Source: Autumnicola patrickiae (GTDB lineage Bacteria > Bacteroidota > Bacteroidia > Flavobacteriales > Flavobacteriaceae). Taken from it: a stretch of 64,000 bases of DNA. Below, one piece after another: positions 17,820 to 25,671 of the stretch. Position 1 is the first letter of the stretch; each line of letters begins with the position of its first letter. The DNA lies in the NCBI RefSeq assembly GCF_031846525.1, contig NZ_JAVRHM010000001.1:186001-250000 (forward strand), in the 5' to 3' direction. Both the position numbers and the translations under genes were made by a program. The notes beneath the pieces are model-generated. The model saw only the letters and a list, made by a program, of their open reading frames with translations. It was not told the DNA's origin and did no database searches.

Positions 17820-17908
17820 AATTAAAAGTATCCTGAGTAAAGACGAAAATTGTCTTCATTTAAGGAAGTGCAAATAAATAAGGTTATTCGCATTTTTCAA
17901 AAGGAATT

Positions 17909-18769
17909 TTACTTTTTGTTTTTCTGTTTTTCTGCAAAATGCTCCATAAAATTGTCGGGGTGTGCTCCTGTTCTTTCTTGTGAGTCCAGAGAATCAATAC
18001 GCTCCATATCTTCAGCAGAAATTTCAAAATTAAAGACCTGCGAGTTTTCAAAGATCCTTTCCTTATGGACACTTTTAGGTATAGTCATTACTCCTTTTTG
18101 TAAACTCCAGCGAATAACCATCTGTGACACCGTCTTATCATATTTTTTTGCCAGGTGCATTAATTCTTCAGTTTCTAATATTTTCCCCCGCATTAGTGGG
18201 GACCAAGCCTGATACCGAATATTATTTTTTCCGCAATAATCTATTAAAGACTGCTGAACAAGCTTTGGATGAAATTCATTTTGAAGTACCATGGGAACAA
18301 TTTCAGAAGTATTTTTAATTCCTTCCATATGATGTTTCATGCAATTACATACTCCAATTGCTTTTACTCTTCCGTCCCTGTACAATTTCTCAATAGCTTT
18401 CCAGGTTTCTAGATATTTTGAGGTTGGCCAATGAATCAGGTACAAATCCAGATAATCAAACTGCAGCTTCTTCAGCGATTCTTCAAAAGCATTTAACGTG
18501 TTTTCATAACCTTCATCATCATTCCAAACCTTACTGGTTACAAATATTTCTTCTCTCGGGATTCCGCTGGACCTGATAGCTTCCCCCACCCCTTCTTCAT
18601 TTTTATACATACTGGCAGTATCAATAAGCCTGTAACCCACTTCTAATGCAGCATGTATGGCGTTTATCACTTCATCACCATCTTTAGCTTTATAGACGCC
18701 AAGTCCCAAACATGGCATTTTCACTCCGTTACTCAATTTAGTAGTCCCTTCAATATTTGTTATATGCAT
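17909..18769 (-). CDS. aldo/keto reductase
   Basis: A 286-residue NADPH-dependent aldo/keto reductase of the 2,5-diketogluconate/glyoxal reductase type. It shows GVKMPCLGLGVYKAKDG, the catalytic set D-Y-K-H (YRLIDTASMYKNEEGVG, VTSKVWN, DLYLIHWP), and the NADPH-binding end IPKSVHKERIFENSQVF. The start MHITNIEGTTKLSNG at 18769 fits the family; a longer frame to 18853 adds an atypical peptide. It probably reduces small aldehydes or keto-sugars, with the exact substrate unknown. It stands alone between the tRNA and the divergent YaiO gene. Confidence 0.92.
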   Translation of the reverse strand: MHITNIEGTTKLSNGVKMPCLGLGVYKAKDGDEVINAIHAALEVGYRLIDTASMYKNEEGVGEAIRSSGIPREEIFVTSKVWNDDEGYENTLNAFEESLKKLQFDYLDLYLIHWPTSKYLETWKAIEKLYRDGRVKAIGVCNCMKHHMEGIKNTSEIVPMVLQNEFHPKLVQQSLIDYCGKNNIRYQAWSPLMRGKILETEELMHLAKKYDKTVSQMVIRWSLQKGVMTIPKSVHKERIFENSQVFNFEISAEDMERIDSLDSQERTGAHPDNFMEHFAEKQKNKK

Positions 18770-18955
18770 GCTTTCAAAATTTAAATAAGATGTAGAATAT
18801 ACTGAAATATCTGAACAATGAAGGGAATTACCACATTTGAGAGCCTCAGACATATCAAAGTAAATTTACTGAACTCATTTATAAAAACTTACCTCAAAAA
18901 ATAGTTAGTTCCCTATATTACCATATTTTTGAAGAAATTTGCATCATCCCCAAAT

Positions 18956-20203
18956 ATGAAGAACTTCTTATTTTTCCTAGTTGCGTTATGTCTCACCCCG
19001 CAGACGGTTACAGCTCAACAAACAACAGAAACAAATACAGATTCCCTTTATTATAAAGCCCTTGATTCATACAAGGAGGAGGAATTTAATAAGTCACTAA
19101 GGCTAACCAATCAAGCCCTTGAACTTGCCCCGGAATATCATGATATCAGGATCCTCCAGGTAAGGAATTACTGGGCTCTTGGTGATCTTAATAAAGCTGA
19201 TGATGATTTAGAGCTTTTACTGAAGGAAGCGCCCCAATACGTTGACACAAAACCTCTTGCTTTGCAAAGGATTGGTAAGTTTACTGATAAAGAGAAGGCC
19301 CTAAATTTTGTAAACAGACTGGAAGAAATTTATCCTAATGATACTTCTATAAAAATTCAGAAAGCACAGCTACTTCTGAAATTGAAAAGAAGAAAAGAAG
19401 CGAGGGAAATAGCATTTCAAAGTATAGAAGACACAGGAATTTCTGGTCCCGATCGCTATGTGCTTCAAATAATTTTAAACAGAACAGTATCTAATGAGAT
19501 TGCGTTTAACTATCAGCTAAATAATTTTAGCGAAGATTACAACAGGGAGTCATGGCACACAATAAGTGCAGAATTTCAGCACAATTTAAATCGTACTGCC
19601 GTTATTGGAAGAGTAAATTACACAGACAGAGCTTATGACCAGGGAACCTTATACGAACTGGAGGCTTATCCTGTAATTAACGACAGAATGTATGGTTTTA
19701 TAAATGCAGGCTTTTCTGATGGGACCCTTTTTCCTAATTACCGCGGAAGTGCTTCGCTTTTTTATAACTTCGCTCAAATATTTGAAGCCGAAGTTGGGGG
19801 AAGACTTCTTGGCTTTGACAACAGCAGTTTTTTTACGGGCATTTTAGGTCTTACTGCCTATCAGGGAAGTTTTTATCTTAATGCCAGGACTTTTATTGGG
19901 CCTGAAAGACTTAATCAACTGGTACAAAATTATCAGTTTAACATCCGGTACTACTTTGGAAACGCAGATAATTTTTTCTTCGGAAGGTTGGGAAGCGGAA
20001 TTTCTCCCGATGAAGGGGTAATCTATACCTCTGTACAAAATAATCCAGGGCTGGAAGCCTATTACTTTAATATTGGTATCAATAAATCTTTAGGTATACA
20101 TCATATTATTCAATTAGGCGGAGGCTATCTCTACGAAGATGTAAATGCCGAAACCAAGGGAAATCAGTTTCTTGCTAATGTCATGTACCGCTACAGGTTT
20201 TAA
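18956..20203 (+). CDS. YaiO-family TPR/outer-membrane beta-barrel protein
   Basis: A 415-residue protein: signal peptide ending QTVTAQ, a TPR-like periplasmic part (SLYYKALDSYKEEEFNKSLR and following helices, about 25-170), then a C-terminal barrel with YaiO-type strands (ISAEFQHNLNRTAVIGRVNY, GFSDGTLFPNYRGSASLFY) ending in YRYRF. A TPR domain joined to an outer-membrane barrel is the layout of PgaA- or BcsC-like polysaccharide exporters. The start is the ATG at 18956. Its stop overlaps that of the convergent GT2 gene by four bases (TTAA), so both belong to one locus in spite of opposite strands. Confidence 0.82.
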   Translation: MKNFLFFLVALCLTPQTVTAQQTTETNTDSLYYKALDSYKEEEFNKSLRLTNQALELAPEYHDIRILQVRNYWALGDLNKADDDLELLLKEAPQYVDTKPLALQRIGKFTDKEKALNFVNRLEEIYPNDTSIKIQKAQLLLKLKRRKEAREIAFQSIEDTGISGPDRYVLQIILNRTVSNEIAFNYQLNNFSEDYNRESWHTISAEFQHNLNRTAVIGRVNYTDRAYDQGTLYELEAYPVINDRMYGFINAGFSDGTLFPNYRGSASLFYNFAQIFEAEVGGRLLGFDNSSFFTGILGLTAYQGSFYLNARTFIGPERLNQLVQNYQFNIRYYFGNADNFFFGRLGSGISPDEGVIYTSVQNNPGLEAYYFNIGINKSLGIHHIIQLGGGYLYEDVNAETKGNQFLANVMYRYRF

Positions 20204-21651
20204 TCTTCAGAAATCTTGAAACCTTTTCTTGTCATAACTCCCCATCCAGATTTTATATTGAATAATTTTTTGTAATACCCTTTCATTTGTCCATAAACTA
20301 AAACCGGGTGATATAGAACAGGCTCCAGATAAGATGCCAACAGCAATTCTATTACCTGTCGTGGCTTTGTATAGTGGTCGAAACTCTTGATATACATTAA
20401 TACGGCAGCAGTGGAAAACAGACAGCCCAGGAGATAGATAAAAGCGTATATAAGTATAGCATTTGGCCAGTTTATCAACCCCATTACTGCAAAAACAATA
20501 ATTGCAATAATTCCTAAAAATTCCACTAAAGGCGCACCAAATTCAAAAATAAGCCAGTAAGGGAAATAAATAATTCCCATAAGTCCATATTTCCTGTTTA
20601 AAAATAGCTTTTTATGAATGCTCATTGTCTCCCACAATCCTCTGGACCACCTGTCCCGTTGATTAATAAGGACCTGGTAAGTGGGAGGAGCTTCTGTCCA
20701 GCAAAGGGTTTCCGGCAGATATACCACCTTGTAAGGGATTTTTAAATCTTCCATATGGGTTCTTAACCTGATACACAACTCCAGGTCCTCCCCTACCATT
20801 TTAGCATCAAAACCTCCTACTTCGATAACTCTTTTGAGAGGATACATTCCAAAAGCACCTGATACCAGCATTAATCCATTGATTTCCCCCCACGCCATAC
20901 GACCCAGTAAAAATGCTCTTATATATTCCACAACCTGGACCATGGGTACAAGGTTTTCTGGCAACCTTAGTTCCTTTAAAACCCCATTTTTTACAACCGA
21001 ATCATTTGCTATACCTATACCTGCGCCACAAGCTATTATTTCCTTGTTATCTTCCTCCAGATAGGGTCTCACCATTTTTAATAAAGCATCCTGTTCAATA
21101 ATACAATCGGCATCTGTACATATTACCAGTTCGCTGTTTGCAAAATTAATTCCGGCATTTAAGGCATCTGCCCTTCCGCCGTTATTTTTGTCTATTACTG
21201 TAAGGTGAGTATATTTTTTATTTCGGCTTTTATAAATATAGTTAACAGAAGCAGTTGGGATTGGTTGGGTGATAAATGTCGCATCTCCCTGTTCAAGTTC
21301 AAATTCATCAATTAATTTTTGTAAAGAATCATCCTTGCTTCCATCATTTACCAGGATAAAATCATAGTATGGATATTGAATAGATAAAAGGGACTTCACA
21401 TTTTCTACTATAGTTAGTCCCTCATTATACGCAGGAGCCACTAATGTAATTGAAGGGATATCTGTTGCCCCCACAATATCCTTTACATTTAAAAAGATGG
21501 AACGTTGTTTTGTTCTTTTTATAGCCCTGTTTGCCAGGATTATCCCAGTGAAGTAAATACTCATCAGGATAAGCCCATAAAAGAAGAAGAAGAAATTAAC
21601 CGACCAAAAAACGACTTCCCCCCAGGAGAAATTAAACAGATTATTCTGCAT
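20200..21651 (-). CDS. processive membrane GT2 glycosyltransferase (BcsA/PgaC-like)
   Basis: An inner-membrane polysaccharide synthase of 483 residues. One N-terminal helix precedes the cytoplasmic GT-A domain: LVAPAYNEGLTIVENV, ILVNDGSKDDS, ICTDADCIIEQDALL (DxD), VGEDLELCIRLR (catalytic acid) and QRDRWSRGLW (the QxxRW motif of processive enzymes), followed by several membrane helices. No PilZ domain for c-di-GMP is present. The ATG at 21651 overlaps the end of the HEAT gene by 11 bases, suggesting translational coupling. A longer frame to 21711 overlaps further and seems less likely. The polymer is unknown; a beta-linked hexose or hexosamine chain is the family norm. Confidence 0.87.
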   Translation of the reverse strand: MQNNLFNFSWGEVVFWSVNFFFFFYGLILMSIYFTGIILANRAIKRTKQRSIFLNVKDIVGATDIPSITLVAPAYNEGLTIVENVKSLLSIQYPYYDFILVNDGSKDDSLQKLIDEFELEQGDATFITQPIPTASVNYIYKSRNKKYTHLTVIDKNNGGRADALNAGINFANSELVICTDADCIIEQDALLKMVRPYLEEDNKEIIACGAGIGIANDSVVKNGVLKELRLPENLVPMVQVVEYIRAFLLGRMAWGEINGLMLVSGAFGMYPLKRVIEVGGFDAKMVGEDLELCIRLRTHMEDLKIPYKVVYLPETLCWTEAPPTYQVLINQRDRWSRGLWETMSIHKKLFLNRKYGLMGIIYFPYWLIFEFGAPLVEFLGIIAIIVFAVMGLINWPNAILIYAFIYLLGCLFSTAAVLMYIKSFDHYTKPRQVIELLLASYLEPVLYHPVLVYGQMKGYYKKLFNIKSGWGVMTRKGFKISED

Positions 21652-22687
21652 GAACCCCGGAATTTGAATACTGCTGAAGATAGAATTCCTGAACATTTTC
21701 CTTATAGCCATTATTCCAAAGGATTTCAGCTGACTTTAATTTAATTTCATCATTAGAGGTTCTTAAGAGATTCATATAAAAATTCAAATCAATTTCTGAA
21801 TTCTGATAAATATAATCCATTAGCTGCCTTTGCTGGTTTACTACCGGAATTTTTTGAAAGACGCTCTTAATATATTCAATTTGAGTATTCAGCTTAAAGC
21901 TGTTGAGACAGTATATAGCCGCTTCCCTTACTTCATAATTAGAATGATCCAAATGAGACAAAATATAATCTATCTCACTTACAAGGCCGTATTTTCTTAC
22001 AATACGCATAATTAATTGTTTGGCAAATACTTTGTCTGATCCATAAATCCTTCTCAAAGACTCTACTTGTGGTTCTTTATAAAGGTCATAAAGCTTTTCT
22101 ACGATTTTTATTTGTTGCCACAATGTTATTTTTTGTTTTAGATAAGGTATAAACCGCAAACTATCCCATCCCATAAAAACTACCAGGGCGATTTGCGCTT
22201 CACGACGAACATACAGGTTTTTATGGTTCCTTAAAGGTAAAATTTCCTGTAAGTACTGGGTTTGATTCATCTCGTAAATTTCCCTTATTCCACAGGCTTT
22301 GTTATACCAGCCATAAGCCCTTACTTTGGATATGGAAGCACGGTAAGGTGGTATTTGAGTGTAAAGCTGTTTAAGTCTATCGTGATTTTTGCCCAATATC
22401 GACCTTTGTGTTCTAATCATCAAAGTGATGAGGTATTGTACATTCATCATTTTGGATTCCCTTATCCCGATTTTTCGCATAAGGCGCTGAATTTCTATTA
22501 AAGAAACCGGATTATTTTTATCTGGATAGAGATAATTACTAACTACTTCGGCAAAAGTATCCTCTATCAGATGTAATTTTCGGATCCTTCTTTTCCGATA
22601 AAACATAATAGAACCAATACTCACCCAAAGAACGACCAGCAGCAAAAGACTAATTTTAAGAATTAGAAAAAGTATTGCCAGCTCCAT
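21641..22687 (-). CDS. membrane-anchored HEAT-repeat protein
   Basis: A 348-residue protein with one N-terminal membrane helix (about 5-28) and a long cytoplasmic alpha-solenoid. Helix pairs with HEAT character are visible at YLQEILPLRNHKNLYVRREA, SLRRIYGSDKVFAKQLIMR, SHLDHSNYEVREAAIYCLNS and LRTSNDEIKLKSAEILW. HEAT solenoids are protein-binding scaffolds. Placed between a receiver gene and a polysaccharide synthase, it may relay control to the synthase. It shares the last base of its reading frame with the receiver gene and overlaps the GT2 gene. Confidence 0.75.
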   Translation of the reverse strand: MELAILFLILKISLLLLVVLWVSIGSIMFYRKRRIRKLHLIEDTFAEVVSNYLYPDKNNPVSLIEIQRLMRKIGIRESKMMNVQYLITLMIRTQRSILGKNHDRLKQLYTQIPPYRASISKVRAYGWYNKACGIREIYEMNQTQYLQEILPLRNHKNLYVRREAQIALVVFMGWDSLRFIPYLKQKITLWQQIKIVEKLYDLYKEPQVESLRRIYGSDKVFAKQLIMRIVRKYGLVSEIDYILSHLDHSNYEVREAAIYCLNSFKLNTQIEYIKSVFQKIPVVNQQRQLMDYIYQNSEIDLNFYMNLLRTSNDEIKLKSAEILWNNGYKENVQEFYLQQYSNSGVHAE

Positions 22688-23046
22688 TAATAAGTTTGGA
22701 TTAGTTTCTCTATTTCGTCTAAATTAAAGGGAATATGAAAGAATCCGGCTATACCTTTTAAAGCCATAGTCTCCTTTTTAATTTTTTCCTGCCCCATATT
22801 TGTTACAATAAGCAAATTCTGGTGAAGAATAACCTCCTGAACCTGAGAAACAAATTCCAAAGGAGCAATACCATCAAACAGAATATCTGAAATGATGACG
22901 TTAAAATTAGTATTCTGATCTTCAATATCTAAATGTTCTAAAGAAGAAATTGCTTTGCAACGAAAGGAATTGGAAATTGCAAGGCGCTCAAGAATCTTTA
23001 GAATTATAATATCTTCCTGTATTACCAGAGCTTGTTTAAATTTCAA
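22687..23046 (-). CDS. stand-alone receiver domain protein with degenerate active site
   Basis: A 119-residue CheY-like receiver without an output domain. The acidic pair E11-D12 (VIQEDIIILK), the phosphoacceptor D54 (NVIISDILFDG) and T82 (LLIVTNMG) are recognisable. The conserved lysine before the final proline is replaced by isoleucine (FFHIPFN, I105), so phosphorylation-coupled switching may be altered or absent. It is the first gene of the receiver/HEAT/GT2 operon and probably a control input for polysaccharide synthesis. No histidine kinase is adjacent. Confidence 0.75.
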   Translation of the reverse strand: MKFKQALVIQEDIIILKILERLAISNSFRCKAISSLEHLDIEDQNTNFNVIISDILFDGIAPLEFVSQVQEVILHQNLLIVTNMGQEKIKKETMALKGIAGFFHIPFNLDEIEKLIQTY

Positions 23047-23225
23047 AAAGTCATAATATTTGGAACATCGAAATATACTACTATTTCTAAATATCTTACA
23101 GTCTATAGAAAAAAGTCTGGAAATACTTAGAGCTGAAATTTTAATTTTCCTTACTTATATAATACGCGTGTAAAATCTAGTACTGGATTAAGACATTTTC
23201 AGTAAAAATTTTTACAGCATTAAGA

Positions 23226-23250
23226 GATCTTATCATTACATAAGATCCTC
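23226..23250. other. small perfect inverted repeat
   Basis: GATCTTAT and ATAAGATC form eight pairs around CATTAC, just before the terminator of tRNA-Pro. No T tract follows. It may extend the terminator region or be an operator; nothing more can be said. Confidence 0.3.
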
Positions 23251-23256
23251 AAAACA

Positions 23257-23290
23257 AAAAGCCTTGCACGTTGGTGCAAGGCTTTTTTTG
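23257..23290 (-). terminator. terminator of tRNA-Pro(TGG)
   Basis: GCCTTGCAC and GTGCAAGGC pair perfectly around GTTG with an A tract on one side and a T tract on the other, so it can act on either strand. It directly follows the tRNA 3' end. Confidence 0.85.
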
Positions 23291-23365
23291 TCGGGGTGGC
23301 AGGATTCGAACCTGCGGCCTCCTGCTCCCAAAGCAGGCGCGATAACCGGGCTACGCTACACCCCG
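23291..23365 (-). tRNA. tRNA-Pro (anticodon TGG)
   Basis: The reverse strand gives a complete cloverleaf: acceptor CGGGGTG/CACCCCG with A73, D arm, anticodon stem CCTGC/GCAGG with loop TTTGGGA (anticodon TGG) and T arm GCAGG-TTCGAAT-CCTGC. Its 5' half and upstream flank are repeated at 23641-23684 beyond a GIY-YIG gene, whose last codons run into the tRNA. Confidence 0.95.
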
Positions 23366-23382
23366 ATGGTCATCTTTAAATC
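23339..23382. repeat. direct repeat copy 1: 5' half of tRNA-Pro plus flank
   Basis: This 44-base block, from GCGATAACCGGG to CATCTTTAAATC, covers the 5' side of the tRNA (acceptor strand and D arm) and its upstream flank. It matches 23641-23684 with a single mismatch (37 identical bases in one run). The pair brackets the GIY-YIG gene. Confidence 0.9.
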
Positions 23383-23593
23383 GTTTTGCCCCACGTTTCT
23401 TGATCCTGGTCTCCAATTGCATCGCAATAGAACGATCAGAAACTTCAATTTGCAAAACTATTTTCCAGGGAATTCCATGCTTAGTAGATTTTACTCTCCT
23501 GGAATTGTGTCTTTTCAGTCTTTCTTTAATATCTGCAGTCTGACCTACATAATATCTTGAACTTTTATCACTATAAAGAATGTAAACAATCAT
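23351..23593 (-). CDS. GIY-YIG nuclease domain protein overlapping tRNA-Pro
   Basis: An 80-residue single-domain GIY-YIG protein. The nuclease core is seen as MIVYILYSDKSSRYYVGQT (the GIY and YIG strands appear as VYI and YVG), followed by IKERLKRHNSRRVKSTKHG, the helix with the catalytic arginine, and the metal-binding glutamate in AMQLETRIKKRG. The last codons (DDHRGVA) and the stop come from the upstream flank and 5' end of tRNA-Pro, a 15-base overlap. The gene sits between two copies of the tRNA 5' half. Such small proteins resemble UvrC-type and homing nucleases. The cellular role is unknown. Confidence 0.85.
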   Translation of the reverse strand: MIVYILYSDKSSRYYVGQTADIKERLKRHNSRRVKSTKHGIPWKIVLQIEVSDRSIAMQLETRIKKRGAKRFKDDHRGVA

Positions 23594-23640
23594 CCTTTAA
23601 TCTAAATATTACCTCCGCGGTCTTCCCGCCACAGCGGGAC

Positions 23641-23684
23641 GCGATAACCGGGCTACGCTACACCCCGATGGTCATCTATAAATC
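23641..23684. repeat. direct repeat copy 2: orphan 5' half of tRNA-Pro
   Basis: The same 44-base block as at 23339-23382 with one change. On the minus strand it reads acceptor strand and D arm, then breaks off and continues with TCCCGCTGTGGCGGGA, a hairpin that is not the anticodon arm. No 3' half follows, so it cannot make a tRNA. It precedes the GIY-YIG start by about 47 bases. Confidence 0.9.
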
Positions 23685-23794
23685 CTTAGCGGATGCAAAT
23701 ATAATAATTCTCTCCAGTCTGCAATAAAATTTATTATTTTTATATCTTCGTTTTACGAAAAAGATTTTTTAACGCTTTTTCTCAAAAAAATTTT

Positions 23795-24979
23795 ATGAAA
23801 AAAACATTTCTTATGCTTGTTGCCACAATTACTCTACATGCATGTGGAGAAAATGATAAGAATGGTGACACTGCTACTGCAAGCCCGGATGATGTAGAAG
23901 AAACCTCTACTGAAAATCCTGTTCCGGAACCTATTCCGGCAGAATCAACTTCTGGAAATTATTCTTATGAGGTGGTTGTTTCTGATATGCAAATTCCATG
24001 GGGCTTTACCTTTTTACCAGACGGGTCTATGCTTATTACTGAAAAAAGTGGCGATATTATTCATTTTAAAGATGGAAATAAGCAACAAATAAAAGGTGTT
24101 CCCGAAGTTTATGATCGTGGACAGGGCGGACTTCTTGATATCGTATTGCACCCTGACTATGAGAATAACGGATGGATTTATATTTCATATGCTTCTCCAG
24201 AAGGCTCAGAAGAAGGAGGGAATACTGCAATTATGCGTGCTAAACTCGAAAACGGAAGTTTTACAAATAAAGAAGTACTATACAAAGCCGGTCCTAATAC
24301 CACAAAAGGACAGCATTTTGGGTCTCGAATTGTATTTGATAAAGAAGGTTACTTATACTTTAGTTCTGGCGACCGTGGTGCCAGGGATGAAAATCCGCAG
24401 GATATAACCCGTGATAACGGAAAAATATACAGGTTAAATGATGACGGAAGTATTCCTGATGATAATCCTTTTACAGACAACGATGCAGCTAAAAAGGCAA
24501 TTTTCTCCTATGGTCATCGCAACCCACAGGGAATAATTCTTAACCCTGAAACAGGTGAAGTATGGGTACACGAACATGGTCCCCAGGGAGGCGACGAAAT
24601 AAACGTTATAAAAAGAGGAGAAAATTACGGTTGGCCTGAGGTTACTTATGGAGAAAATTATGGTGGTGGTGCGATTACCGACCAAACCTCTAATCCTGAA
24701 ATGGAAGATCCAATTTTCTACTGGCTTCCCTCTATTGCTCCAAGTGGTATGGCTTATATTACTTCAAATAAATTTCCAGACTTAAAAGGAGATCTTTTAG
24801 TTGGGTCTCTTAAGTTTCAATATATTGAGCACCTTACTTTAAACGGCAAGAAAGTTGAGAAACGTGAAAGAATTCTTGAAGATATTGGCAGGGTAAGAGA
24901 TATTCGACAGGGGCAAGATGGAGAAATATATGCGGCTATAGAAGGTACAGGAATAATTAAATTAACCACCGAAGAATAA
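23795..24979 (+). CDS. PQQ-dependent sugar dehydrogenase, lipoprotein
   Basis: A 394-residue lipoprotein (lipobox LHAC at residue 17, then an acidic linker) with a six-bladed propeller of the soluble aldose dehydrogenase type. Signatures are MQIPWGFTFLPDGSMLITEK, GQGGLLDIVLHPDYENNGW, GSRIVFDKEGYLYFSSGDRG, YGHRNPQGIILNPETG, HGPQGGDEINV and NYGWPEVTYG. It would oxidise sugars to lactones at the envelope using PQQ and calcium. The cytochrome c lipoprotein encoded 5 bases downstream is the likely electron acceptor. No PQQ biosynthesis genes are in the window. Confidence 0.9.
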   Translation: MKKTFLMLVATITLHACGENDKNGDTATASPDDVEETSTENPVPEPIPAESTSGNYSYEVVVSDMQIPWGFTFLPDGSMLITEKSGDIIHFKDGNKQQIKGVPEVYDRGQGGLLDIVLHPDYENNGWIYISYASPEGSEEGGNTAIMRAKLENGSFTNKEVLYKAGPNTTKGQHFGSRIVFDKEGYLYFSSGDRGARDENPQDITRDNGKIYRLNDDGSIPDDNPFTDNDAAKKAIFSYGHRNPQGIILNPETGEVWVHEHGPQGGDEINVIKRGENYGWPEVTYGENYGGGAITDQTSNPEMEDPIFYWLPSIAPSGMAYITSNKFPDLKGDLLVGSLKFQYIEHLTLNGKKVEKRERILEDIGRVRDIRQGQDGEIYAAIEGTGIIKLTTEE

Positions 24980-24984
24980 TACTG

Positions 24985-25443
24985 ATGAAGAAAATATTAT
25001 TTATTGCTTTTACCTTATCTCTGTTCGCCTGTAAGTCTGACAAAAAAGAAAATCAGGAAGAGGAAGAATCTTATACAATTCCTTCTTCAGAACAATCAGC
25101 ATCTAAATCGCCTTTAGAAGAAAGTATTACAAGAGGAAAAGAACTTTATTCAGACTTGTGTGCAACATGCCACCTGCCAACAGGTAAAGGTATTCCCGGC
25201 ACTTATCCTCCGCTTGATGGCTCCGATTGGCTTACTGAAAAGCGTGGAGAAAGTATTCACGGGGTGAAATATGGATTAAAAGGAGAAATTAACGTTAATG
25301 GAGAGACCTATGATAACCTCATGCCCCCAATGGGTTTAAGTAATCAGGAAGTAGCTGATGCTATGAATTATATAATGAATTCCTGGAGCAATGATATAGA
25401 CAAAATGGTTACCGTAGAAGAAGTTGCTGCAGTTAAGGAATAG
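24985..25443 (+). CDS. class I cytochrome c lipoprotein
   Basis: A 152-residue lipoprotein (lipobox LFAC, C16) with an acidic linker and a mono-haem cytochrome c domain: haem site CATCH at about residue 58, then GKGIPGTYPPLDGSDWL, and the methionine ligand region YDNLMPPMGLSNQEVADAMN. It would carry electrons from the sugar dehydrogenase encoded immediately upstream to the respiratory chain. The close spacing supports a two-gene operon. Confidence 0.9.
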   Translation: MKKILFIAFTLSLFACKSDKKENQEEEESYTIPSSEQSASKSPLEESITRGKELYSDLCATCHLPTGKGIPGTYPPLDGSDWLTEKRGESIHGVKYGLKGEINVNGETYDNLMPPMGLSNQEVADAMNYIMNSWSNDIDKMVTVEEVAAVKE

Positions 25444-25671
25444 CTTTAAAAGCATTTAAACGAGATTCCCTACACTTAAACGACTTCCTTTCCATTCACA
25501 GCCCTTACTGAACCTCTTTTACTTGTGATAGCTGATAATGACTCCATTAGAACTAAATTTTTTCTTACAATTTTCACATTTTTTGCGAAACGTTTAACTA
25601 AAATCATTATTATTGCACTGTCAAATTCACTTTCTTTGACAAAAGTTTTTAAATCAATTAAAATTAAACCT

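Noticed and set aside
23594..23794. A second complete tRNA-Pro gene near 23641
   Set aside because: Only the 5' half is present; the anticodon arm is replaced by a TCCCGC/GCGGGA hairpin and no T arm or acceptor 3' strand follows.
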